Shown here: positions 1-10,817 of the stretch, piece after piece | Numbering within the stretch: position 1 is the stretch's first letter | Layout of the letters: each line of letters starts with the position of its first letter | NCBI GenBank assembly: GCA_009809945.1 | Contig: WTPW01000026.1 | Span: 903,492 to 967,491 of the forward strand | Length of the DNA stretch: 64,000 nucleotides | From: Gigaspora margarita | Lineage: Eukaryota > Glomeromycota > Glomeromycetes > Diversisporales > Gigasporaceae | Reading direction: 5' to 3' | Made by a program: the position numbers and the translations under genes | The notes under the pieces: generated by a model | What the model was told of the DNA's origin: nothing | The model's database searches: none | Seen by the model: only the letters and a program-made list of their open reading frames with translations

Positions 1-338
1 TATATCTTTCTCCCCGTACACAGTTGGAGTGTAAATTGGCACTATTGTCGATATTGTTTTACCCGCTCTCCCAATCAACCGTTACACTATGCTTATTATT
101 CTTATACTTGATCTAAAATAAAATTATATTTATAAATTTGGATGGCTTATTTAAATTCTTAGATTAATAAATGATTAATGCTTACGTGTTAATTATAAAC
201 TCGTCTAATTTATTTTGAATACTTGTATTAATTAAAGTTCTCCAAGATCATACATCAAATTATTCGAATAAAAAAAATTAAATAGTAACTATCATTAATA
301 TTTATAAATATTTGCTATAAAAAAAAAGAATAAAGTTA
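1..338. other. 3' flank of the F-box array unit, AT-rich, no gene
   Basis: No coding sequence is visible. From about position 110 the sequence matches the 3' flanks of the other F-box copies (for example near 9520-9960 and 13260-13440). It is the distal part of the duplicated unit that ends in the F-box gene at 2253-3752. It is cut at 337/338 by a TA-flanked insertion. Confidence 0.6.
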
Positions 339-1583
339 CCTTAAATTCTCGAAATAGCGGGCAGGGGCGTTATTTCGAAAATCGCGCCCAATTCGAGTGA
401 CGTAGCAAAAACCAAAATCGGGATTTCTATTTTTTTTTTTATATTTTTATTATATTAGTTACTATTTTTAGTTATAGATCGACAAGTAACGAATTAAAGT
501 ATCAAAAAATACTTAAGAAGCGAAAGTATCAAAGGATACTAAGGATTTAAAGTATCGAAAGATACTTAAATATAATGAGTTTTTAGTATAGAAAGATACT
601 TAAAAGTCTTAAATGTAAAAAGCTTCTTTTGTATCGTTTTTTAGTATTTAAATGAAAAGTATATAAAAGCGATGTCCCTGTCGCCTTGAAATAAAAACAA
701 CCCAGTCGAGTTTAACACTTCGAAACCATAATAGTAGAAGTAGTGACTCCATTAGTTAATTACTTATCTTTGAACAATTTCGTCCCAATATAATTTTCCT
801 TAACCTCGTTATTATCGTAAAAACCCCGTTGTCTGTTTAAGTTGTCCTTTAACCTTCCCTTCGAAATTCGAGTAGAAGCGTTAACCATAATCGAGCATAA
901 GAAAAAGCAGAGAAAGAACCCAAACCGTCAGCCTACCCTTATATAGAAAAACCTTTGATTATTTCCCGACCAATTGTTGACAAAGTCCAACAATAATTGA
1001 TTGCCTCATATCGAAAAATCACGATCCCGTGGCCACAACTTGACTAACACAATCCCGTGAACACACCTTGACAATCAACAATCAATCCCGTGAATTTTTG
1101 TTATTGATCTCTGACTGCACTATCGAGCCGGATTGATGCCGTAACGGAATTTACCCGAATCCTGTGACCCCGTGGCATCGTAACCATTTGTTCACGATTA
1201 AAGTTGAATAATTCAAACCCACTGTAGCAAGATCCTACAAATCTTGAGACCTGGACCAAATTTTCCACGCCTCTTTCTCCTGCCAGTCAAGGTTTAGGAG
1301 TCTTGACCCTTATTAGATAGTATTTTAGTTGGTTGGATTAGCAGGTGTATAGTTTGACCCGTCCACGACCGGTTTACACCTTCTCAGCGTCCCGAAATAG
1401 CGCGCACCTCGAAGAGCAAGTATCGGGTATTTACCTGATACTTATTCACCTGTTTATAACATTAATAACAATCGGATTCCAGAATTAATACTTTATCTCG
1501 AAATAACGCCCATGGGCGTATTCGAAATAACGCGCACATAGTCAAAATGGCGCGCATATGCCCACTATGTCGAGAATTTACGG
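339..1583. mobile_element. TA-flanked terminal-inverted-repeat element, non-autonomous, 1245 bp
   Basis: The ends are inverted repeats (left CCTTAAATTCTCGA, right the reverse complement of CCGTAAATTCTCGA). Both ends continue into GCG-rich palindromic motifs such as GGGCGTTATTTCG. TA dinucleotides flank both sides. The paralogous flanks near 13743 and 37209 read straight through (agttatctatata) and give the empty site. No transposase reading frame is visible. Around 500-610 there is a degenerate short repeat built on aaagtatc/gatactt. A 114-bp relative with the same ends lies at 54727-54840. The TA target suggests a Tc1/mariner-type mobiliser, which is inference. Confidence 0.65.
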
Positions 1584-2252
1584 TATCTATATATACTAAA
1601 AACATTACAAAAAATAATAAATCTTTAGAATTTTTTAAAAAAAGATAAATTTCGCCTTCATTTTTTACAAACTTTTTTCAAAACTAAAATATAATCTCAT
1701 TACAAATTATACCAATTTAAATTAATAAGAATTTAAATTAATAAGATTTTTTTTCTTTACATTAATATTCGTAAAACCATAAAAGAATGAAATTTATTTA
1801 ATTATAACCTTTATTTCAATCTAAATAGGTCAAACCTTTCTGAATAGAACATAGAGGACCAGACTTCAAAACGGTCTAAATTGAAAAACGACAAGGAATT
1901 CCATTATGCGGGACTGATATATAAATATATGCATTTTGGTTAGGTATTTCATTTAGAGGGTTGCATTTATAGAGATCTGATCTATAATATTTCATTAGAT
2001 CGTGGATAAGGATAAACTTTTACATGAAATTGGGTTTCAAATGTTAACCATAAATTTTAACAAATAAACGCTGCAGTGTTTTAACCATAATTATTTTAAC
2101 CATAATATTACTAAATTTTTGATTAATTATTTTATTATATGTGTATTAAAAAATATCACAATTTCAAAAATTAAGAAATGGTGCTAATTTGTTTATAGAT
2201 TAGTTATAAATTTGTCTATAAGTTAATCATAAAAGAAATTTATATGTAGAAA
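1584..2252. other. Proximal 3' flank of F-box copy 1
   Basis: This is noncoding DNA downstream of the minus-strand gene at 2253-3752. It is collinear with the 3' flanks of copies at 10818, 14571, 33794, 38064, 55929 and 59723. The block just after the stop (rich in tatatgtagaaattagc) is conserved in every copy and probably holds 3' UTR and polyadenylation signals. I could not pin an exact signal. Confidence 0.55.
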
Positions 2253-3752
2253 TTAGCAGTTAACAACAATGAGTTCACATGGTATCAATGTAACATATTT
2301 TTCCACATCTTTTTTATTATTATCATCCAAACTCAACCGTTCTACTACACCCACATAATTCAAAAATTTTCTTCGTATACAAAATTCGATCAACGCTTTA
2401 GCTCCTTTCTCGTCATCAAGTCGATCAATTAGTAGATATTCTAAAGGTGCATAGCAATGATTGAATAAAATATCAATATATGAGCTTAAATAAGACCTCC
2501 TTAAGTCAAGATACCGCAATGTTACCGGTAATAGTTTTGCAAACTGCATAACTAGTATTTTTGGTTCATCATCTAATGTTTCATCAATATCCCATAAAGT
2601 AAGAAATTGAAGGTTTGGTAAATTACCAATAAGCTCAAAAAATTGTGTGGAAAATTCAACATCTGTAAGGTTGAGATATGTAATATTTGGACAGAAGGAC
2701 TTAAGTGTTTCTAGTAATACAGATTTTTCCCGAGTTGGTTGATCTAATGATTCAAGTTTTAGTCGTTGTAATAACATACCAGATTTTTTTAAAATTTGTA
2801 CTATACTCGATGCATAGATCGGGTAACAAGTAATTTCTAAAGTGTTGAGGCTTGCCTCTAATAGATTTAAATTACTACAATCATGGATACGAAGAATTCC
2901 TAAATTTTTACAATTCATTAACACCTTGAATTCTGTGTCACAAGTACAATTCTCTATTACAACTTCGTATAAAGACTTATTTTGACAATCTAAAGCTGAA
3001 ATAATGCCGTGGAACTTTGTAAGATATTCGAATATACCGATTAAGCTAAACTGCCTATGTTGTTCTTGTGATTTAATAATATGTTCAAGCGCATGAAGTG
3101 TTCGTGGTTCATAATTAGAATAAAGTTCAAGTTTCAAAACATTAATTTTTGTAGTGTTTTTTGCCAAGATTTCTAATAATGCAGTGATGCTTTCAATGTT
3201 ATAGTATGGTATTTCACCCAATGATAAATCTTGAAGTTGTAAGAAAAACTGTTCATTTCGTTCTAATGAGTAGAAGATCTCTGGATTGATTTCGAAATCC
3301 GAAAAATATAATTCTAATTTGTCCAAAGTGGCCCCACTCTCAACAAATAATTTAAATAATAAATTAACTATGCAATATATTGATGATTTGAGTGGTTTTG
3401 AACTAATAGGTTGGGAAACTATCCATTTTCTAACCTCCATCTCTAGACTGTATAAATTTAAAATCTTAAGAAATTTTGCATAATTAAACAAAGTTTTTGG
3501 AAATTTTACATTTATTCCACATTCATTTAAAACGAACGTTTCGTTTTCGTCAAGAGATGAAAGATATTGAGAAATAAATAATGGATTTTGACAAAATGAA
3601 AAAGGATTTTGCCAAAGAAAAGGAATTGACATTTTACACCAATGTCGGCTCACAAATGCACACGAGTATAAAGAACGAAATTCATTATTTAAATTAATAA
3701 GAATAATTTCCATTAATTCGGGCATATCGCCCATAAACATTTTTGATGCCAT
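2253..3752 (-). CDS. F-box/leucine-rich-repeat protein, copy 1 (499 aa)
   Basis: This is a single uninterrupted minus-strand frame with no sign of introns. Residues ~10-52 read as an F-box: MPELMEIIL at the start, VSRHWCK in the middle and a closing IPFLWQNPF. In known F-box proteins this segment binds Skp1 and tethers a target-binding C-terminus to a cullin ubiquitin ligase. The rest shows irregular leucine-rich units, for example around NCKNLGILRIHDC, CPNITYLNLTDVEF and LRYLDLRRSYLSSYIDILF, consistent with a solenoid for target binding. The start is fixed by the shared MASKMF N-terminus of all copies. The upstream region carries the shared CACGTG block, and a hAT element sits further upstream. 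The substrate cannot be told. The family assignment is firm; the ubiquitin role is inferred from the family. Confidence 0.85.
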   Translation of the reverse strand: MASKMFMGDMPELMEIILINLNNEFRSLYSCAFVSRHWCKMSIPFLWQNPFSFCQNPLFISQYLSSLDENETFVLNECGINVKFPKTLFNYAKFLKILNLYSLEMEVRKWIVSQPISSKPLKSSIYCIVNLLFKLFVESGATLDKLELYFSDFEINPEIFYSLERNEQFFLQLQDLSLGEIPYYNIESITALLEILAKNTTKINVLKLELYSNYEPRTLHALEHIIKSQEQHRQFSLIGIFEYLTKFHGIISALDCQNKSLYEVVIENCTCDTEFKVLMNCKNLGILRIHDCSNLNLLEASLNTLEITCYPIYASSIVQILKKSGMLLQRLKLESLDQPTREKSVLLETLKSFCPNITYLNLTDVEFSTQFFELIGNLPNLQFLTLWDIDETLDDEPKILVMQFAKLLPVTLRYLDLRRSYLSSYIDILFNHCYAPLEYLLIDRLDDEKGAKALIEFCIRRKFLNYVGVVERLSLDDNNKKDVEKYVTLIPCELIVVNC

Positions 3753-4000
3753 TAATTACTTGTGTTGTGTTAATGAGAAAGGGTTAAGTTAGGTACAACC
3801 GTATTTGTATAGTATTGTAGTATATATGCATTCGTCTGCGTAACATTGATACATGTACAACATATTGTGAGCACTGTGGAAGCACGTGAAGGGATCTATG
3901 TGGCGTAGCATTGATTTGGCAATAAAAGCTATAAAAATGATAAATTAGGGTAGCTGCGCGACGTAGTTGCATTAAAACCAGGAATGCATAAGAGTACATC
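3753..4000 (-). promoter_or_regulatory. Conserved upstream region of F-box copy 1
   Basis: This block is conserved upstream of the open copies at 10818, 14571, 33794 and 55929, though mutated here in places. On the plus strand it holds a CACGTG at 3883-3888, about 131 bp before the ATG, then ggatctatgtggcgtagc. Further out comes a tgataaattagggtagctg stretch with an AT-rich ctataaaa. Conservation together with the palindromic CACGTG suggests a promoter with a bHLH-type site. No transcription start can be read from sequence alone. Confidence 0.5.
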
Positions 4001-4413
4001 TTAAAATTTCAGAAATAGAACTTATTTACATATTCTTATATTTTATAATAATTTTATGACAAATTAATTTTCAAAAGAGTTAAAACTTCTTTTTCTTATG
4101 GAATTATAAATTATATTTCATATATTATTATTTAACAATATCTATTATTTCATGTCAGCTATATTTTTACTATTTTATTACCAATTATAATTGTGCTTTA
4201 CATCGTTATATCATATATTGTTATCTTTTTATACTCAGCTTCTGTTTATTTTTAAGCATTCTATTGACAAGAGGACGATTTAGATTACTCATAACATGCA
4301 GTACTCAAGTGTGGGACAAGGTAAATAAGTTGAAAGAATATCAAAACACGATTAAGCTATTAAGCATATTAGTTACAGTTTTTAAATTCTATAAATTCAC
4401 ATATAAAATTAAC

Positions 4414-5531
4414 TAATGATTGAACCGGTTAGACTATAATCGGGTAACTGAACCGAACAGAAAAAATTCTGCGAACAACCGGTTAATCTGGTTAATCGGT
4501 TGACCTGTTGACCTGGTATAAATGGTTACCTCGATATAATCGGTTGACCTGATTAACCTGATATAATCGGTTGACCCGACATAATTTTTATGGCTTAGAG
4601 ATATGTCTTATTTTTAATTAATCCGACTAGCTCGCTTGATCCTGCCAAGTTGTTGACCCGGCCAATTCGGTTGACACGGTTGGCCTACCTAATTCGGTTG
4701 ACCCAGCTAATTCGGTTGACCCGGATCAACAGATCTAACTGAAATAATACGGTCGAATCGATTGTATTCGGGTAAGTTTACTGGGTTACTGCTATTTTCA
4801 TAGACCGATTCGATTAAGGTTGTGATTTCAGCATGATCTGAAGAATAAAACATTAGCGATTTCGTGCATGATCTGTATAATAAAATCGTTTTACTATCAT
4901 TATAACGATAATGTCAACATTTTTAAATTTTCGTTCGAATCTTTGTCAAGCATGCTTGGCATGTCTAGTTTGCACGAAAATTTTATGGGACAAACTGCAC
5001 TTGTCAATCGATAAACCTTAGCAAGAAACATAAAAAGGGCCCGGATATAAGTTGGACTTTCATAACAAATATATTACACGAACAGGCGCCAATATTAAAA
5101 AAGTTAAATATGATAATGAATTTGAAAACTGGTTTAAGAATTTATTTAGAGTTAAAATTTCAAACAACCAAGATCTTATTAATATTTGTAGAGAATGCAT
5201 GAAGAATTATGATAAACAACTTCAAAGTTGATTTAAATATTTGTATTATCATTGTAATATTGAAACATTTTATCAATTAAAATTTAGTTCAAAAAGGATC
5301 AGAATAAAGTAGATAAAAGTAGTGATAGACCTTCAAAATTTTTTTCGATTATTTTCCAGCGAAGCTGCTTTGAAAGTACTATTTTCTGTATTCAACCATA
5401 GATAGTATTTGATATGTTACGTAATTTAAGATCAGGTGACTAATATAATTTTACCAATTTTTATCAGGTGTTCCAGAAATTATGAAAATAGCAGTAACCG
5501 ATTAGGAATTTTTACCCGGTTCAAATCATTA
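4414..5531. mobile_element. hAT-type MITE upstream of F-box copy 1 (contains a nested element)
   Basis: Terminal inverted repeats start TAATGATT(T)GAACCGG. The right flank aatctaac and the degenerate left aaattaac are the 8-bp target duplication. The copy at 16766-17177 has the clean version, and the flanks of copies 2, 5 and 7 show the empty site (aatctgac). The interior is built of degenerate ggttgacc/aattcggt repeats. A TA-flanked element is nested at 4789-5494. No transposase is present. Confidence 0.7.
4789..5494. mobile_element. TA-flanked element nested in the hAT MITE, 706 bp
   Basis: The ends are a perfect inverted repeat CTGCTATTTTCATA with flanking TA. The sister hAT copy at 16766-17177 lacks it and shows a single TA at the site. 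The interior 5085-5230 reads as a short coding-like stretch (…KKVKYDNEFENWFKNL…) with an in-frame stop. This may be a captured gene fragment, but I do not recognise it. Confidence 0.6.
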
Positions 5532-5707
5532 AATCTAACAACAAAACAGAACAAAAATTTATCAATTATGCCTACTGTTACATAAAAAAAATAACGTGGC
5601 TTTTAATTTAAAAAAAAAACAATAAATAAGCGAATCCACGTCAGTATTATTTCACCAACAAACACTTTATAGGCAACTTAGTTCATAGGCAGTTAATCTA
5701 CAGACAA

Positions 5708-6088
5708 CTTTACAAAAATCTATCAAAATTGAACTTGCTAAAAATAAGCAATTTAACAGTACTGATAATGTACTATTAAAATACAAACTTTTGCAAATAT
5801 AAGTAATTTATTAGCATTTTATTATTATAATTTAATCTTATAAATATATTTGTCAATTATTATACTAATAAAATGCTAATATTAGTAATACATTATCAAT
5901 ATTTTAGTAATAATAAAAGCCTAAAAATTACCATTATTTCACCAATTTATTAGGTATTTAAAAGTGCTGATAATGAAATCATCTTGTAATAAATTATTAA
6001 AGTTGCTAACATAGTACTAATAATGTACTATATATTGCTTATTATTGGCAAATAATTGCATATCTTAAAATTGTCAATTTTTGTAAAG
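5708..6088. mobile_element. Short inverted-repeat element, 381 bp
   Basis: It begins CTTTACAAAAAT and ends with the inverse, ATTTTTGTAAAG. The homologous flank of copy 3 (near 17385-17420) reads ctactgacaagactatttt without it. The interior is AT-rich with repeated tactgataatgtac-type motifs in both orientations. The target duplication is unclear, so the class is unassigned. Confidence 0.5.
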
Positions 6089-6114
6089 AAGACTGATAAA
6101 TTTTGTAGACAATA

Positions 6115-7037
6115 TGGGGGCTTTGCAGTAGAAAGGGCGGATACGACCCCAAAATGAAAAAATGAGTTTTTATTAAATTCTAATGTGACAAACATTTTTC
6201 AATTATAAATGAAAGTCGATTTGCATAATAAAAAATCAAGATACGTAATGTAAAAGAAAGCTGCGCAAAGTTGAAGCCATACTATGCCAAGAACACCTCC
6301 AAAAATTAGCCAATCAGAATCGTAGATCAGGTGTAACGTGAAATCAAAACAATCGAATTTAGAGTAATAACCCTTAATATTAGGTTAGCTTTAGGGTAAG
6401 GTTAGTAAAGTTAGGGTAAAGTTAGGATAAACTGTATATACTAAAATTTGAATAGGAATTTTTTTGTTATAATACAAAAGGTGGTTTCTTATGCGGCTTT
6501 TCGAAAACAAGCGATTTTTGACAAAGCGAACGTTTGTTTTGAATTTTTCTGCTCGTGTAACGTTACACCTGATCTCGAAATCTGATTTGTTGCGCAGAAT
6601 TTTTGGCGGTGTTCAAGCTAGGGTGTCCAGGATTATGCGATGCGTTAGGGTAAATTATGCGATGCGATGCGATCGAGGTCATTTTGGAGTTCATTGATTT
6701 TCTACTTCGTTAGCCGGGCGATTTTCGACACACCTATCTGCCAATCACAATCCACCCACATGATCATTATGCCTTTTTTGTTCAATTATGCGAAGCATAT
6801 GCGATGCGAAAAAATGGTTAATTATGCGCATAATTTCGCATCGCACAATCCTGGACACCCTAGTTCAAGCCAAGCGCATCACGAGATTACCCGTTAATCA
6901 CATGTTATATTTAACCAATCAAAATCGTGAATTTTGATTGACCCGGATCAGTCCGAAAATCAAAACAAATGATTAAACTCAATTATCTCAAAATTATACA
7001 TATTGACGTATCCGCCCTTTCTACTGCAAAGGCCCCA
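6115..7037. mobile_element. TA-flanked inverted-repeat element, 923 bp
   Basis: The terminal repeats of about 30 bp are nearly perfect, starting TGGGG(G)CTTTGCAGTAG. TA flanks both ends, and the paralogous flank near 17425 (acaatatatttcacc) is the empty site. The interior holds a telomere-like ttagggtaa tract near 6380-6430 and a nested hAT MITE at 6619-6862. No transposase is visible; the short frames inside look accidental. Confidence 0.75.
6619..6862. mobile_element. hAT-type MITE nested in the TA element, 244 bp
   Basis: The ends are TAGGGTGTCCAGGATT and its inverse, flanked by the perfect 8-bp duplication gttcaagc (6611-6618 and 6863-6870). Subterminal tatgcgatgcg motifs repeat in both arms. 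The 8-bp duplication and the TAGGG-type end are the hAT signature. There is no room for a transposase. Confidence 0.85.
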
Positions 7038-7170
7038 TATATTTCACAACAATTTTTTTATAAATTGCACCAATTTAATTTAAACTTACCAAATGGGCGA
7101 AAAAATCCAGTTAAATGTTGTGATTATTAAAAATTAGCTAATATAATGATAACAATCAGTACATATGCAC

Positions 7171-7617
7171 TATTACGGGGAGAATTCGACGTTTCTACTT
7201 CTACGACTCGAAAGGTGATAAAAGGCGGCTCGCCAGAGGCGTGACTTGGTGATTTAACCCGATTTACTATAAACGTGACTTGTGTATCCTAATCCGAAGA
7301 TTAATCCCCCTCTAATAGATAAAACAATCCTTCTTTTTATACTTTACAAATGTTATGGGATTCTCTAATCTAACATTATGGAATATTATGGAAACTACGA
7401 GATTAAAATCATACGATACTCTATCTACGACGCTACATAATATGTCTATTATACTAGAGGTTGGAATGTTTCTAAATCATTACGCCGTACGCCGAGCCCC
7501 GAGCATGCATGATCGATTATGCACGATTAATAATATAATCAATTATATCAAATCGGATGTCACATGAAATGTGGCACAGTATAAATTTGTGATCGGCATT
7601 ACTTTTTGCCCGTGACA
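7171..7617. mobile_element. Possible solo LTR, 447 bp
   Basis: This is an insertion relative to the flanks near 17556 and 58465. It starts TATTACGGG and ends CCCGTGACA, with a 4-bp direct repeat gcac on each side. Ends of the TGTTACGGG/CCCGTGACA kind are typical of fungal gypsy LTRs, and here the second base would be a G-to-A change. No primer site or internal region remains. Confidence 0.45.
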
Positions 7618-7686
7618 GCACAAAAAATTATAATTACGTAATACAAAAATTTATAAGAAACCAGGTTAGGCCAGACCAATTTAATT

Positions 7687-8478
7687 CAGTGATGGTAAAT
7701 GACCTGAAATGACCCAAATGACCCAAATGACAAATGACTAGTCATTGGGTCATTTCGAGGCTCAAATGACCTAGAAGGTCATTTAACATATGTTAGTTAA
7801 CATTCTAATGCTCTTTAGCCAATCAGAATTGGCGCCAAACAAAATTAAAACATATAATTGTAGCTATAAGTCAATTAATATTCATGTCTTAAGTAAAGTT
7901 GTTCGAAATAATAAATTGCGTATTTCGAACACCTTACTTAAGACATAAATATTAATTGACTTAGTAAAATTTGGGACTTTAATCTATAGCTAAGATTATC
8001 GATAAGGAAAGTAATAAAGTTTGATAACTTTTTATACAAACAATTCGATCGATAAAATAACTTTATATGCCAATGAACTAAATGAACTTAATAACCAAAA
8101 TGATCTTGTCATGATTTAATAGCTTGGAGTTATTTAAATTTCGATCAAACGATCGAGTTATTTACCATTCCTAGGAACTTTTATTGAGTTTGGACCCGAG
8201 TCTACAAATATCTAGCCCAACCCAGCTTACTTCGAAACCTATACTTATGCAGTTAAAGTTGATCAATCTATGTAAAAAATATTAGATATAGGATACGATG
8301 GCCTAATGACTAAATGACCCTCAAATGATCTTGGTCATTTCTAAATGACCATGGTCATTTGGTCACGAGTCATTTCTAAATGACCCAAAATTGAGATGAC
8401 CGTAAATGACCGGTCATTTCAGGGTCATTTGAAGTCATTTGAAAATTTTGCAAATGACCAGGTCATTTACCATCACTG
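7687..8478. mobile_element. hAT-type MITE with aaatgacc repeats, 792 bp
   Basis: Termini CAGTGATGGTAAATGACC and their inverse are flanked by the exact 8-bp duplication atttaatt (7679-7686 and 8479-8486). Many subterminal copies of aaatgacc/ggtcattt occur in both orientations, as expected of transposase-binding sites. The CAGTG end is hAT-like. No coding capacity is present. Confidence 0.85.
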
Positions 8479-8521
8479 ATTTAATTCGGTGGTTTACATT
8501 ACATCCTGCTCACAAAAGAGG

Positions 8522-8552
8522 TGGGGGGGGGGGGGGGGGGGGGGGNGGGGTG
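8522..8552. repeat. Poly-G tract with an undetermined base
   Basis: This is a run of G interrupted by an N and one T, inside the Harbinger-like element. It could form G-quadruplexes, and its length is probably an assembly estimate. Confidence 0.8.
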
Positions 8553-9099
8553 GTTCATATAGAAAATTTTAAAAAATTTTTTTTCCAAAAAAAAATAAAT
8601 TTTCCGATTTGTTCCGGGACTATATAAAAATTTTCCGAAATATTCCGTAGTACTATGTATATCTGTCAAAATTTTTTTTACTATGAGGGAGGGGGGGAGC
8701 TCTGAAGGGGGGGGGGGTAATATAAACCACCGAATTAAATTTGTCTGGCCTTATATACATACAAAAATCTATAAGCTATTCATAAGCAATTCGTCACTTT
8801 TAGGGTGTTCTCAAGCACCTTAATCAACCTGTTGAAATGGGTTTGAGGGTGGTTTTTATTAGTGAAAAAATAAGGTTAACAAATCAATTGTATTGATTAT
8901 TCAAATAATAAAGCACGTGATGAAAGTTTAAACGTCATATAGAAAAAATTTATTAGCGAAAGTTTGATTGACTAACTTTTGTCCGATTATATTTAGTATA
9001 GCACTTGTCAACTAGGCTATGAAAAATAAGAACCTTTTATTGCCAATTAGAGTAAATAGTTCTTTATACTCATATCACAAATAAAATAAATTAATGATA

Positions 9100-9336
9100 A
9101 GGCCACGCAAAGTTAATTTTTCGTTTTGCATAACCCGCCGACCCAATTTTTCAAAAAAAAATTTTTTTTTAAATTCCTATTGTGCCAATTATTCCATTTT
9201 TGCCGTTTAATTTTTTCTCCGATGGCACCCGATGTTGACCTTAATTTTCCGTAATTGCCCGGTAGGCACGATAAAAAAAAGATAAAATTTTCTGATTCCA
9301 TGTTATGTAAACCGAAAAATTAACTTTGCGTGGCCT
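9100..9336. mobile_element. MITE with AGGCCACGCAAAG ends, 237 bp
   Basis: Inverted ends of about 24 bp (AGGCCACGCAAAGTTAATTT) are flanked by TA. The equivalent flank of copy 7 (near 58858, gataaatgtccg) lacks it. Fragments with the same ggcctta end recur in every 3' flank (for example 13690-13720 and 18385-18410), so the family is old in this array. Confidence 0.6.
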
Positions 9337-9360
9337 TAGATGTGAACATGAGTTAATTTA

Positions 9361-9372
9361 GACCACGTAAAG

Positions 9373-9404
<32 letters not shown>

Positions 9405-9471
9405 TCCGACCTGCCGACCGGAATTTTGAAACACCAGGTTATGCAAAACGAAAAATTAACTTTGCGTGGCC
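9361..9471. mobile_element. Small relative of the preceding MITE, 111 bp
   Basis: It starts GACCACGTAAAGTTAATTT and ends with the inverse form CTTTGCGTGGCC, with TA on both sides. A poly-A run occupies the left half. Confidence 0.5.
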
Positions 9472-9592
9472 TAAAATAGATAATAATTGCTTTTATGCTC
9501 ATACACTAAATCATACTCAATTTAAAATAAAATTATAAATAGTAAATATTATAAATTTGGATGGCTAATTTAAATTCTTAGATTAATTAATG

Positions 9593-9786
9593 TGACAGAT
9601 CATAATGAAATCCAGATTAAAATGAAATAATAGTATAAAATCTCGAAAACTAATTTTTTTTGGGGAGCATTTTTTAGGGTTAGGGTTACTTTTAAAAAAA
9701 ATATAATAAACAAGCATTAGTGGGTTTTAGAAGGCTAGCAGGTTAAGTAAAGAATGTAGATTTCATTTTAAATTATGATCTGCGAC
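9593..9786. mobile_element. hAT-type MITE in the 3' flank of F-box copy 2, 194 bp
   Basis: Imperfect inverted ends centre on AGATCATAAT. An exact 8-bp direct repeat aattaatg lies at 9585-9592 and 9787-9794. Paralogous flanks (for example near 36776) continue without the insertion. The middle carries a tagggttagggtta telomere-like tract. Confidence 0.65.
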
Positions 9787-10817
9787 AATTAATGATTTTA
9801 TGCTTGCGTGTTAATTAAAACTCATGTAATTTAATTTGAATACTTATATTAATAAAAGTTCTTCACGCTCATACATCAAATTATTGAATAAAGGAAATTA
9901 AATGGTAAATATCACGAATATTTATAAATATTTGCAATATATAAGTATAAAAAATAAAATAAATAGCAAGCATTAATGAGTTTAAACAAATTATTTAAAT
10001 AATTATGTTAAATGCTTTTTTCATATTTTAAATAGTTTAATGATACCTATATAAAAAATTTATTTATAAATATATCTATATTCTATGCTATGAAAACGAA
10101 AACTTTTTTGTGTGGCCTTATAAATTTGTAATATATATTTTTATTTTGTAAAAAAAAGATAATCTAAATACTAAAAAGATTGCATAAATATTATAATTTT
10201 TTAAAAAACACATAAATTTCATCCCCACTCTTTGACAAACTTTTTTCAAAACTTAAATTTAAACCTTTATAATCTTAATACAAATTATGACAATTTAAAT
10301 TGTAAGATTTTTTTTATTTCTTTAAATAATATTCGAAATACCATAATAGAATGAAATTTATTAATTATAATTTTATTTCAATCAAAATAGTCAAGTCTAT
10401 TTGTATACATCCAGAGGACCAGAATTTAAAACAGTCTAAATTTAAAACGACAAGAAATTCCATTATGGAGGACCGATATATAAATATTTGTGTCAGAGTT
10501 TAAGATTGCATTTGGTGAGGTATTTCATTTCGAGAGTTTCATTTGTAGAGATCTGATCTATAATATATCTCTAGATTGTGGATAAGGATAAACTTTTACC
10601 TCAATTAAAATTGGATTTCAAATATTAACTATCAATTTTAACCAATAAACGCTGAAGTATTTTAAAATAAGCATTTTAAATCATAATATTACTGATTTTT
10701 TTTTATTCATTATTTTATTATATGTGTACAAAACAATATCACAACTTCAAAAATTAATAAATGATGCTAACTTGTCTAAAGATTAGTTAATTATAAAAAA
10801 AAATTTAAACGTAGAAA
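9787..10817. other. 3' flank of F-box copy 2
   Basis: This is noncoding, AT-rich DNA collinear with the 3' flanks of the other copies. It includes a relic ggcctta MITE end near 10100-10125. The region next to the stop codon is best conserved. Confidence 0.55.

Larger units (their letters stand above)
7668..8750. mobile_element. Harbinger-like inverted-repeat element hosting a hAT MITE
   Basis: The ends are GGCCAGACCAATTTAATTCG and an imperfect inverse, with TTA on both sides. The related flank of copy 3 (accaagttatatatatac, near 17606) lacks it. A hAT MITE has landed near its left end (7687-8478). The remaining interior has a poly-G run at 8522-8552 containing an undetermined base, and another G run at 8690-8717. 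A relative with similar ends is at 18769-19179. The TTA duplication and GG ends fit PIF/Harbinger, but without a transposase this is inference. Confidence 0.55.

Noticed and set aside
3286-3483. Plus-strand frame within F-box copy 1
   Set aside because: Antisense shadow of the F-box coding sequence, with no conserved start in the other copies.
5512-5530. ggttcaaatc resembling a tRNA B box
   Set aside because: It is the terminal inverted repeat of the hAT MITE, and no A box or cloverleaf can be formed. I found no tRNA or rRNA in the window.
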